Source: an uncultured Actinomycetes bacterium (GTDB lineage Bacteria; Actinomycetota; Aquicultoria; CAJVYJ01). From it: a DNA stretch of 6,230 nt. The stretch is taken from the NCBI GenBank assembly GCA_913009475.1, contig CAJVYJ010000115.1, forward strand, positions 1-6,230, read 5' to 3'. This document shows, in pieces, positions 1-4,364 of this stretch. Every line of letters begins with the position of its first letter. Position 1 is the first letter of the stretch. The notes below the pieces were generated by a model. That model made no database searches and was not told the DNA's origin. It saw only the letters and a program-made list of their open reading frames with translations. The translations under genes were made by a program, and so were the position numbers.

Positions 1-72
1 TTTTTTCAAGCAGAAGACGGCATACGAGATATATCAGTGTGACTGGAGTTCAGACGTGTGCTCTTCCGATCT
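1..72 (+). other. Illumina adapter contamination at contig end
   Basis: This is not biological sequence. After six T bases, positions 7-30 match the Illumina P7 flow-cell primer (CAAGCAGAAGACGG...GAGAT). Positions 31-38 (ATATCAGT) sit where an 8-base index belongs. Positions 39-72 match the TruSeq read-2 adapter (GTGACTGGAGTTCAG...CTCTTCCGATCT). Genomic sequence begins at 73, directly after the canonical adapter end. Any start codon in this stretch, such as the ATG at 58 in frame with the next gene, is an artefact. It also means base 1 is probably a contig end and that the truncation of the first gene is technical. Confidence 0.98.
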
Positions 73-294
73 CGGTTTGACATTACCGGAGATTTAATTG
101 AAGCGTCTTTTGCCGGCCGCGATGAATTCCGGGCTGAAGGCAGGTCTGAGCTGACCCGTCTCTTCTCATTAGCGCATTTAAGCGATTTTGCCAGCACTTA
201 TTTGGCTTTGCTTAAAGGAATCGACCCCACGCCGGTGAAACGAATCGAGATGTTAAAAACAAAACTGGCGGAGATGTCGGAGGGTAGAGCTTAG
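73..294 (+). CDS. Bifunctional phosphoglucose/phosphomannose isomerase, C-terminal fragment (5' truncated)
   Basis: Seventy-three residues from the C-terminus of a SIS-fold sugar isomerase, ending at TAG 292-294. The diagnostic part is the run STYLALLKGIDPTPV followed by an amphipathic IEMLKTKLAEM helix. This closely resembles the end of the bifunctional phosphoglucose/phosphomannose isomerases (glucose-6-P or mannose-6-P to fructose-6-P, cytosolic), where a (Y)LAxLxGIDPTPVxxIxxLK pattern is conserved. About three quarters of the expected protein is missing, because the contig meets adapter sequence at 72/73; the reading frame runs into the adapter without a stop. There is no sign of a frameshift or decay in the part present. 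The family call rests on motif recall from a short fragment. Catalytic residues lie in the missing part, so activity cannot be judged. Confidence 0.78.
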   Translation, partial: RFDITGDLIEASFAGRDEFRAEGRSELTRLFSLAHLSDFASTYLALLKGIDPTPVKRIEMLKTKLAEMSEGRA

Positions 295-299
295 AACGA

Positions 300-316
300 A
301 GAGCGATGCTCGCTCT
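300..316 (+). terminator. Hairpin just after the isomerase gene
   Basis: AGAGCGA (300-306), loop TGC, TCGCTCT (310-316): a perfect 7-bp stem five bases past the stop codon. The position suits a transcription terminator or mRNA-end hairpin, but no T-run follows directly (the nearest is TTTT at 331-334), so intrinsic termination is uncertain. Confidence 0.4.
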
Positions 317-319
317 AGC

Positions 320-358
320 CTCCGAGACGCTTTTCTCGTAGAATAAATAAACGTATCT
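320..358 (+). repeat. 39-bp intergenic direct repeat, copy A
   Basis: Matches 2999-3037 in the same orientation at 36 of 39 positions; the differences are at 325, 326 and 355. The identical core is 327-354, beginning ACGCTTTTCTCGTAG and ending AATAAACGT. Both copies lie between genes, each downstream of a metabolic gene and preceded by a purine-rich AAGAG stretch, and weaker similarity may extend upstream to about 299. It has no coding potential. It could be a member of a dispersed intergenic repeat family or a duplicated regulatory stretch. Confidence 0.75.
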
Positions 359-421
359 TAATAAGCACATCGAGAACCCTCCACGGCTGCAAGAACCTAG
401 AGGGGAGCGGGTAGATTGCGA

Positions 422-427
422 TATAAT
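422..427 (+). promoter_or_regulatory. punA: Candidate -10 box upstream of the purine nucleoside phosphorylase
   Basis: A perfect TATAAT lies 62 bases before the ATG at 490. No good -35 hexamer is seen 16-18 bases upstream, so this is only a candidate. Confidence 0.25.
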
Positions 428-431
428 TAAT

Positions 432-461
432 TTTACAATTTGACATTTACAATTTACAATT
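432..461 (+). repeat. Three iterations of TTTACAATT in the phosphorylase leader
   Basis: The 9-mer TTTACAATT occurs at 432-440, 446-454 and 453-461, the last two overlapping by two bases. An embedded TTGACA at 440-445 resembles a -35 box but has no matching -10 box 17 bases downstream. This is simple AT-rich repetition in the leader; function unknown. Confidence 0.5.
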
Positions 462-480
462 GCGAGCGCGGCGAGCTAAT

Positions 481-485
481 AGGAG
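481..485 (+). promoter_or_regulatory. punA: Shine-Dalgarno site fixing the phosphorylase start
   Basis: AGGAG followed by TGAG and then ATG at 490. This supports ATG 490 over the in-frame TTG at 460, which would add ten arginine-rich residues, has no SD site and would place the ribosome-binding site inside the coding region. Confidence 0.75.
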
Positions 486-489
486 TGAG

Positions 490-1314
490 ATGGAACAGAC
501 CGATTATATACGGGAAAATATTGCCGAGGCGTCAAGTTACATTCTCAGCAAAAGTGACCAGCATCCGCAAGTCGCGGTTATATTAGGCAGCGGCATGTCT
601 TCGGCTTTGCCGCAACTGGAATCACAAGTCGTGCTTCCGTATAAAGACATCCCCCATTTTCCATTGTCTCTGGTAGCCGGCCATCAAGGTGAGCTTGTTT
701 GCGGTAAATTAGCCGGTAAATCGATTATCGCTTTGTTGGGGCGCTTTCATTTCTATGAAGGTTATACCATGAAAGGTATTGGCTTTCCCGTCTGGGTTTT
801 GGCGGGGCTGGGCATTGATAGCTTAGTGCTGACCAGTGCGGCCGGAGGCATAAACCGGTCTTTGCGCAGCGGCGATTTTATGTTGGTCGAGGACCATTTG
901 AACTTAATGGGCGCCAATCCGTTAATCGGTCCCAACGATGACTCATTGGGGCCTCGTTTTATAAATATGACTGACGCTTATGATCCGGAGCTTTTATCTT
1001 TAGGTGAAAATATCAGTAAGAAGTTGAAGATAGATTATCGTCGGGGAGTCTTAGCGGCGGTAACCGGGCCTAATTATGAAACTAAAGCGGAGTTGAATTA
1101 TCTGGCGCGTATCGGCGCCGACGCCGTTACTATGTCGGCGGTGCCGGAAGTCATTGTGGCGCGTCACGCTCGGATGCGGGTCATGGCTTTGGCATTAATA
1201 ACTAATATTGCCGGTGGTAAAGAGCGGCTTACTCATGATGATGTCTTGGAATCCGCCCATCGTTCCACAGAGAAACTTAAAAGTTGGTTGCGAGAAGTCA
1301 TTATCAGCATCTAG
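490..1314 (+). CDS. punA: Purine nucleoside phosphorylase (class I, trimeric type)
   Basis: 274 residues, the usual size for bacterial class I PNP, which splits purine (deoxy)nucleosides with phosphate into base and (deoxy)ribose 1-phosphate in the cytosol. Visible motifs: ILGSGMSS at 31-38 (phosphate-binding Ser34), AGH at 63-65, GRFHFYEGY at 84-92 (Arg85 and His87 match the phosphate/active-site residues of human PNP), TSAAGGIN at 115-122, GPNYE at 193-197 (Glu197, purine-binding), MSAVPEVIVARH at 215-226 and ITN at 237-239. Asn239 corresponds to human Asn243 and points to 6-oxopurines (inosine, guanosine). The related MTA phosphorylases have Asp there and a different MS..PE segment, so MTAP is unlikely. 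One small oddity is Ala217 where most members have Thr (MSTVPE). It lies upstream of ahcY, suggesting salvage of SAM-cycle purine, but a 232-bp structured gap separates them. Confidence 0.92.
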   Translation: MEQTDYIRENIAEASSYILSKSDQHPQVAVILGSGMSSALPQLESQVVLPYKDIPHFPLSLVAGHQGELVCGKLAGKSIIALLGRFHFYEGYTMKGIGFPVWVLAGLGIDSLVLTSAAGGINRSLRSGDFMLVEDHLNLMGANPLIGPNDDSLGPRFINMTDAYDPELLSLGENISKKLKIDYRRGVLAAVTGPNYETKAELNYLARIGADAVTMSAVPEVIVARHARMRVMALALITNIAGGKERLTHDDVLESAHRSTEKLKSWLREVIISI

Positions 1315-1318
1315 AAGC

Positions 1319-1434
1319 GCGGCCGAAAACCCCAATCTGCGTTGTTAGTCTCCGCCTCGAATCAGTCACGTACCAACATGTACGCATCCCTCACCTCGGC
1401 GTTCGGCTGCCTAGTATCTCACGCTTTTGGCCGC
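1319..1434. repeat. Large imperfect inverted-repeat element between the phosphorylase gene and ahcY
   Basis: The ends are complementary: GCGGCC-G-AAAA at 1319-1329 against TTTTGGCCGC at 1425-1434, ten base pairs with one bulged G. The centre holds a second stem, CGTAC (1369-1373) with GTACG (1380-1384) around a 6-base loop. The flanks between are only loosely complementary. It begins five bases after the PNP stop. No open frame of note. It resembles the long imperfect palindromes that recur between genes in many uncultured bacteria, but copy number cannot be seen here. It could act as a terminator, a REP-like mobile palindrome or a structured RNA. Confidence 0.55.
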
Positions 1435-1448
1435 ATTCTCATTATTGA

Positions 1449-1473
1449 CCGGCCGACGGTACTTTTCGGCCGG
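1449..1473 (+). terminator. GC-rich hairpin 5' of ahcY
   Basis: CCGGCCGA (1449-1456), a 9-base loop and TCGGCCGG (1466-1473): a perfect 8-bp GC-rich stem. No T-run follows, so it may be a rho-independent-like stop for phosphorylase transcription, part of the neighbouring palindrome cluster, or a leader structure. It lies upstream of the candidate ahcY promoter, so it would not be in that transcript. Confidence 0.35.
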
Positions 1474-1482
1474 AACTCTAGG

Positions 1483-1511
1483 TTGCCGCATAATCCTCTT
1501 TACGGTAATAT
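1483..1511 (+). promoter_or_regulatory. ahcY: Candidate sigma70-type promoter for ahcY
   Basis: TTGCCG (1483-1488) and TAATAT (1506-1511) are spaced by 17 bases, each matching consensus at four of six positions. The predicted transcript start near 1518 would give a leader of about 30 bases. This is plausible but far from a strong match. Confidence 0.35.
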
Positions 1512-1534
1512 GCAAGTTTGAAACTATTTGATGG

Positions 1535-1540
1535 AAAGGA
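1535..1540 (+). promoter_or_regulatory. ahcY: Shine-Dalgarno site for the ahcY TTG start
   Basis: AAAGGA six bases before TTG 1547. The ATG at 1554 is out of frame. The family's conserved N-terminus (YDIKDLNLADKG) begins two residues after the TTG codon, so this start is favoured. Confidence 0.7.
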
Positions 1541-1546
1541 AAGCAA

Positions 1547-2803
1547 TTGGATTATGATATTAAGGATTTAAATCTGGCGGACAAGGGTGCGCTTAGAATA
1601 GAATGGGCGGAAAAGCAGATGCCGGTGCTTAGGCTTATTCGCGAGCGTTTTATCAAAGAACAGCCGCTAAAAGGAGTAAAAATTGCCGCTTGTCTCCATG
1701 TAACCACTGAAACCGCCAATTTGATGCGCACTTTAAAAGCCGGCGGCGCCGAGGCGGTTCTTTGCGCCTCCAATCCCTTAAGTACCCAAGATGACGTGGC
1801 GGCTTCATTGGTAAAGGATTTTGAGATTTCAACGTACAGTATTAAAGGCGAAGATAATGATACTTACTATAAGCATCTGGAAGCGGCGTTGGATACTCAT
1901 CCCGCTATAACCATGGATGACGGCGCTGATTTGGTCTCTACCTTACATTCCGACCGCAAAGACCAGACCGGCGATATTATTGGCGGCACGGAGGAGACGA
2001 CTACCGGGGTTATTCGCTTAAAAGCCATGTCCGACCAAGGTGTACTTTTGTTTCCAATAGTTGCCGTTAACGACGCTTCGACCAAACATTTTTTTGATAA
2101 TCGCTATGGTACGGGTCAGAGCACTATGGACGGTATTCTACGGGCGACCAATGTACTTATTGCCGGTAAGAATTTTGTTGTCGCCGGCTACGGCTGGTGC
2201 GGACGCGGTGTAGCCAGAAGAGCCGACGGTATGGGCGCCAATGTTATTATTGTCGAGGTCGATCCGTTGAAAGCGTTGGAAGCGGTGATGGACGGCTATC
2301 GGGTCATGCCGGGCTTGGAAGCCGCGGCGCTGGCTGATATTTGGGTGACTGTCACCGGTGATATCCATATACTCCGCCGGGAACATTTTGCGGTTATGCA
2401 AGACGGGGTGATTATTGCCAACGCCGGCCATTTTAATGTGGAAATAGATATCGAGGCTTTGGAAGCCATGTCAACTAAAAAGCGTGTTATTCGTGAATAT
2501 GTTGAAGAGTATACACTGGGCGACGGCAAACATCTTTATCTTTTAGCCGAGGGTCGTCTGGTAAACTTAAGCGCCGCGGAGGGACATCCGGCCAGTGTTA
2601 TGGATATGAGTTTTGCCAATCAAGCGCTGGCGGCCGAGTATATTGTTAAAGAAAGTAAGAATCTGCAAAATCAAGTGTATCCGGTTCCGGCTGATATCGA
2701 CAACGAGATCGCTCGCTTGAAGCTTTTGTCCATGGGCATTAAAATCGATAAATTGACCGAAGAGCAGGCCAAGTATCTGGCCAGCTGGGAGATGGGGACT
2801 TAG
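1547..2803 (+). CDS. ahcY: Adenosylhomocysteinase (S-adenosyl-L-homocysteine hydrolase)
   Basis: 418 residues; cytosolic NAD-dependent enzyme that reversibly hydrolyses SAH to adenosine and homocysteine, relieving product inhibition of methyltransferases. Aligned by eye to the human enzyme, the catalytic set is intact: His51 (CLHVTTET), Asp125 (TMDDGADL), Glu150 (EETTTG), Lys180 and Asp184 (VNDASTKHFFDN), His295 (NAGHFNVEID) and His347 (EGHPASVM). The Rossmann NAD site is GYGWCGRG at 214-221 with acidic Glu237 at the end of the second strand (VIIVEVDP). It ends YLASWEMGT and lacks the C-terminal tail (Lys and Tyr of PFKPDHYRY) that reaches the partner subunit's NAD in the long form, which is typical of the short archaeal/Thermotoga-type enzymes. 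Translation starts at TTG with a good SD site. The stop codon is itself part of a strong hairpin. Confidence 0.97.
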   Translation: MDYDIKDLNLADKGALRIEWAEKQMPVLRLIRERFIKEQPLKGVKIAACLHVTTETANLMRTLKAGGAEAVLCASNPLSTQDDVAASLVKDFEISTYSIKGEDNDTYYKHLEAALDTHPAITMDDGADLVSTLHSDRKDQTGDIIGGTEETTTGVIRLKAMSDQGVLLFPIVAVNDASTKHFFDNRYGTGQSTMDGILRATNVLIAGKNFVVAGYGWCGRGVARRADGMGANVIIVEVDPLKALEAVMDGYRVMPGLEAAALADIWVTVTGDIHILRREHFAVMQDGVIIANAGHFNVEIDIEALEAMSTKKRVIREYVEEYTLGDGKHLYLLAEGRLVNLSAAEGHPASVMDMSFANQALAAEYIVKESKNLQNQVYPVPADIDNEIARLKLLSMGIKIDKLTEEQAKYLASWEMGT

Positions 2804-2825
2804 CAAACCGCGTAGCGGTTTGCTA
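2801..2825 (+). terminator. Perfect 11-bp hairpin beginning at the ahcY stop codon
   Basis: TAGCAAACCGC (2801-2811), loop GTA, GCGGTTTGCTA (2815-2825). The first three bases are the ahcY stop codon. Stem length and GC content fit a terminator or 3'-end-protecting hairpin, but no T-run follows; the next bases are GAGCAGG. Confidence 0.55.
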
Positions 2826-2907
2826 GAGCAGGTGAGCATGCGACATGGGAACATGAGAGTTAAAGTGCGAACATGCGTTCTGCTGTTCTGTTTTCCGTTG
2901 CTCTAGC
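2822..2907. repeat. Inverted repeat GCTAGAGCA / TGCTCTAGC
   Basis: GCTAGAGCA (2822-2830) is perfectly complementary to TGCTCTAGC (2899-2907), enclosing 68 bases. The left arm shares four bases with the ahcY terminator hairpin, so the two structures are mutually exclusive. The enclosed segment contains four CATG motifs (2837, 2844, 2852, 2872). Function unknown. Confidence 0.45.
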
Positions 2908-2914
2908 GGTACCA

Positions 2915-2968
2915 CTCCCCGGCCGCAAGAGCGTTTTTCCCCTCTTTACTAAAGAGGGGTTGGGGGAG
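2915..2968. repeat. Nested palindromic C/G-tract repeat
   Basis: The inner stem is CCCCTCTTT (2939-2947), loop ACT, AAAGAGGGG (2951-2959), a perfect 9-bp pairing. An outer pair, CTCCCC (2915-2920) with GGGGAG (2963-2968), can enclose it. This resembles the common intergenic palindromes of the form CCCC-CTTT...AAAG-GGGG followed by a second G-tract in many bacterial genomes. A TTTTT at 2934-2938 precedes rather than follows the stem on the + strand, giving AAAAA after it on the other strand, so it is not a canonical terminator in either direction. Confidence 0.6.
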
Positions 2969-2998
2969 ATTGGTGAAAGAGAACTGTATTCGCTTGGT

Positions 2999-3037
2999 CT
3001 CCGTAACGCTTTTCTCGTAGAATAAATAAACGTTTCT
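2999..3037 (+). repeat. 39-bp intergenic direct repeat, copy B
   Basis: Partner of 320-358, matching at 36 of 39 positions; the identical core is 3006-3033. In this copy the right edge runs into TATAAT (3037-3042), absent from copy A, but no -35 match precedes it at the right spacing. Confidence 0.75.
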
Positions 3038-3052
3038 ATAATGTTTTTCTTT

Positions 3053-3073
3053 CTCTGGACTTTCCGCCCAGAG
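3053..3073. repeat. Small hairpin CTCTGG / CCAGAG
   Basis: A 6-bp stem, 3053-3058 with 3068-3073, around a 9-base loop. It follows a T-rich stretch (TTTTTCTTTCT from 3044) and would read as a stem followed by an A/G-rich T-poor strand on the minus strand. Weak on its own. Confidence 0.3.
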
Positions 3074-3089
3074 TAACAGGTAGTCGTTT

Positions 3090-3117
3090 GTCATTCTCAG
3101 CTTGACTGGGAATCCAC
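3090..3117. repeat. REP-like palindrome (GTCATTC...GAATCCAC)
   Basis: TTCTCAG (3094-3100) pairs with CTGGGAA (3106-3112), with one T-G wobble, around the loop CTTGA. It is flanked by GTCA and TCCAC. The edges match the widespread palindromic repeat that reads GTCATTCCCGC...GCGGGAATCCA in many proteobacterial and other genomes; the stem here has diverged. A single copy in the window, so family membership is by resemblance. Confidence 0.5.
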
Positions 3118-3152
3118 GGCCCGCCTAACGTTATTGCTTCCCATTGATTTTG

Positions 3153-3181
3153 TTGACCATAAACCAATGTAGTTGTATATT
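3153..3181 (+). promoter_or_regulatory. Promoter of the kinase-toxin/antitoxin pair
   Basis: TTGACC (3153-3158), a 17-base spacer and TATATT (3176-3181), each five of six to consensus, in an AT-rich context. Transcription would begin near 3188, about 45 bases before the TTG start at 3234. An inverted repeat TATATT-TTC-AATATA (3176-3190) overlaps the -10 box and the start point and could be an operator, though AT-rich inverted repeats of this length arise easily by chance. Confidence 0.6.
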
Positions 3182-3233
3182 TTCAATATATTTATTTAAT
3201 GTTGATTAGTTTAGCAAATAATAAAGTGAAATA

Positions 3234-3815
3234 TTGGAAAAAGAACTTATTATAATCGCGGGTCCAAATGGTTCAGGTAAAACTACTTTTGCTCAGCAAC
3301 TCCTTGTTTCTTATAAGGCCGAATTCTTAAATGCAGATAAAATAGCCCATGAGTTGTCGCCTGATAATTTTGAAAAAGTTGGATTAACCGCGGGAAAAAT
3401 ATTTTTAAATAATTTAGAATCTCTGATAAATCAAAACAGAAGATTTGTCATTGAGTCAACCTTATCCGGAAATTACCTTCTTCCAAAAGTAAAAAATGCA
3501 AAAATAAAAGGATACGCCGTTATTATTATTTTCATTTTTTTAGAAAATAAAGAAATAAGCGTAAAACGAATTGAGGAAAGGATTCTGAAAGGAGGACATT
3601 CAATTCCCAGGAAGGATGTGATTCGTAGGTTTAAACGGAGTAAGATTAATTTTTGGAAAATTTATAAGAATATTGCCAATAGTTGGTATTTATTTTATAA
3701 TTCAGAAGACATTTTTCAAGAAGTAGCGTTTGGCAAAGAAACTAATTATGAAATAACAAATAATAATATTTTTAAAGTGTTTATTAGTGATATTAAGAAT
3801 GAGGTCGAATGGTAG
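3234..3815 (+). CDS. Zeta-toxin-like P-loop kinase (COG4185-type), putative toxin
   Basis: 193 residues. The Walker A motif AGPNGSGKTT is at 9-18. After it come LNADKIA (32-38, an Asp where zeta-type kinases keep their catalytic acid), IESTLSG (73-79), hydrophobic strand AVIIIFIFL (95-103) and RILKGGHSIPRKDVIRRFKRS at 116-136, an arginine-rich lid with the GGH.(I/V)P signature. This order is characteristic of the predicted ATPase/kinases grouped as COG4185, related to zeta toxins and often found in toxin-antitoxin pairs. Substrate unknown; no UDP-GlcNAc kinase activity should be assumed. An in-frame TAA at 3222 rules out an earlier start, leaving TTG 3234, preceded by a weak AAGTGA site. Its last seven bases overlap the next gene. 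The gene is much more AT-rich than ahcY or the dehydrogenase, suggesting horizontal transfer. Confidence 0.8.
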   Translation: MEKELIIIAGPNGSGKTTFAQQLLVSYKAEFLNADKIAHELSPDNFEKVGLTAGKIFLNNLESLINQNRRFVIESTLSGNYLLPKVKNAKIKGYAVIIIFIFLENKEISVKRIEERILKGGHSIPRKDVIRRFKRSKINFWKIYKNIANSWYLFYNSEDIFQEVAFGKETNYEITNNNIFKVFISDIKNEVEW

Positions 3816-4003
3816 CAAAAACATTTAATGATAAAGCAATAAAAATAAGAGCCGACAAATTAAAGCGAATAGGTAGCCAAGCGATAAAGAAAGCTCAAAA
3901 TGAAAATAAAAAGCTGGGAATCCCAAATGCCTATTCTAAATTAGGCAGGTTATACTATAAGCTGCCTAATGGCGAAGTAACATATAAAAATCCATTCAAA
4001 TAA
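3809..4003 (+). CDS. Small basic protein, putative antitoxin of the zeta-like kinase
   Basis: 64 residues, starting at an ATG that overlaps the kinase stop codon region by seven bases (ATGGTAG), so the two are translationally coupled. A lysine-rich predicted helix (residues about 5-34, ...AIKKAQNENKK) is followed by LGIPNAYSKLGRLYYKLPNGEVTYKNPF, which looks like a beta-hairpin with a YxLPxG turn. Small proteins of this layout accompany COG4185-type kinases, so an antitoxin role is likely by association. I do not recognise a named family with certainty. Toxin-first order is the reverse of most type II modules. Composition matches the AT-rich kinase gene. Alternatives: an accessory subunit or a cargo protein of unknown role. 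Confidence 0.6.
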   Translation: MVAKTFNDKAIKIRADKLKRIGSQAIKKAQNENKKLGIPNAYSKLGRLYYKLPNGEVTYKNPFK

Positions 4004-4100
4004 AATGAAAAAGCGGCATAACTCTTAATTCTGATCGAAGAATCTACTGAATATAGGTAGACGCCAGAACCTCAAAAATATCATTCCTAGATATCTTTTA

Positions 4101-4129
4101 TTGACAGATATGCATAAATTATGCATACT
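4101..4129 (+). promoter_or_regulatory. vapB: vapBC promoter
   Basis: A perfect -35 TTGACA (4101-4106), a 17-base spacer and CATACT (4124-4129, four of six to consensus). The transcript would start near 4136, giving a leader of about 30 bases to ATG 4166. The spacer is filled by a palindrome, the likely operator. Confidence 0.65.
4109..4127. promoter_or_regulatory. Palindromic operator in the vapBC promoter
   Basis: TATGCATAA - A - TTATGCATA, a perfect 9+1+9 inverted repeat lying between the -35 and -10 boxes and covering half of the -10. This is where a ribbon-helix-helix antitoxin dimer or VapBC complex would bind to repress its own operon. A smaller palindrome, TACATGTA (4132-4139), lies at the predicted transcript start and could be a second half-site. 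Confidence 0.7.
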
Positions 4130-4165
4130 GATACATGTAATAATATGTAACCGAGGTGAGAAATT

Positions 4166-4363
4166 ATGAGAACAACCATAAATATTGAAGATGAACTTAT
4201 TAATAAGGCGTCAAAATTAACCGGCATCAAAGAAAAGACGTCTTTAGTCAAGCTTGGACTTAAAACCTTGATTGCTAAGGAAAGCGGCATAAGGTTGGCT
4301 AAATTAGGCGGAACGGAAAAGCAGTTGCGGCGGATACCTCGAAGAAGAACAGAAGAAATATAG
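4166..4363 (+). CDS. vapB: VapB-family antitoxin (ribbon-helix-helix)
   Basis: 65 residues. The N-terminus MRTTINIEDELINKASKLTG is the classic beta-strand plus helix of RHH/VapB antitoxins, and KEKTSLVKLGLKTLIAKES (22-40) is the second helix with the turn between. The basic C-terminal tail (RLAKLGGTEKQLRRIPRRR) would thread into the toxin's active site. It should neutralise the following VapC nuclease and repress the operon through the palindrome upstream. Start supported by GAGGTGA (4153-4159) six bases before the ATG. One base separates it from vapC. The LG(G)T..L..IPRRR ending is like the VapB antitoxins of the DUF2191 type. Confidence 0.88.
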   Translation: MRTTINIEDELINKASKLTGIKEKTSLVKLGLKTLIAKESGIRLAKLGGTEKQLRRIPRRRTEEI

Positions 4364-4364
4364 T

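Larger units (their letters stand above)
2804..3233. other. 430-bp gene-free, hairpin-rich intergenic region
   Basis: I see no convincing coding sequence on either strand. A minus-strand open frame of 63 codons at 2903-3094 is interrupted in sense by the repeats and has no family signature. The region holds, in order, the ahcY 3' hairpin, a larger inverted repeat, a nested C/G-tract palindrome, the second copy of the 39-bp repeat, two further hairpins and the promoter of the kinase/antitoxin pair. Composition shifts from GC-rich palindromes on the left to AT-rich sequence from about 3140, probably the left edge of the toxin-antitoxin island. Confidence 0.7.

Noticed and set aside
58..72. In-frame ATG at 58 as the start of a 78-residue gene
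   Set aside because: The ATG formed at 58 lies inside Illumina adapter sequence; the true gene is 5' truncated.
460..489. TTG 460 as the start of the phosphorylase
   Set aside because: It would add ten arginine-rich residues unlike the family, has no SD site, and the AGGAG at 481-485 points to ATG 490.
490..1314. Methylthioadenosine phosphorylase instead of PNP
   Set aside because: The ITN and MSAVPEVIVARH motifs follow PNP; MTAP has Asp in place of the Asn and a different MS..PE segment.
1435..1546. SAH or SAM riboswitch upstream of ahcY
   Set aside because: The position is right, but I could not match the conserved core of known SAH or SAM riboswitches, and the main hairpin lies upstream of the candidate promoter.
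2138..2529. Minus-strand open frames of 77-97 codons inside ahcY
   Set aside because: They are shadows of a strongly conserved gene with intact catalytic motifs; they show no family features or SD sites.
2903..3094. 63-codon minus-strand frame
   Set aside because: It is made largely of intergenic repeat and hairpin sequence and has no recognisable domain.
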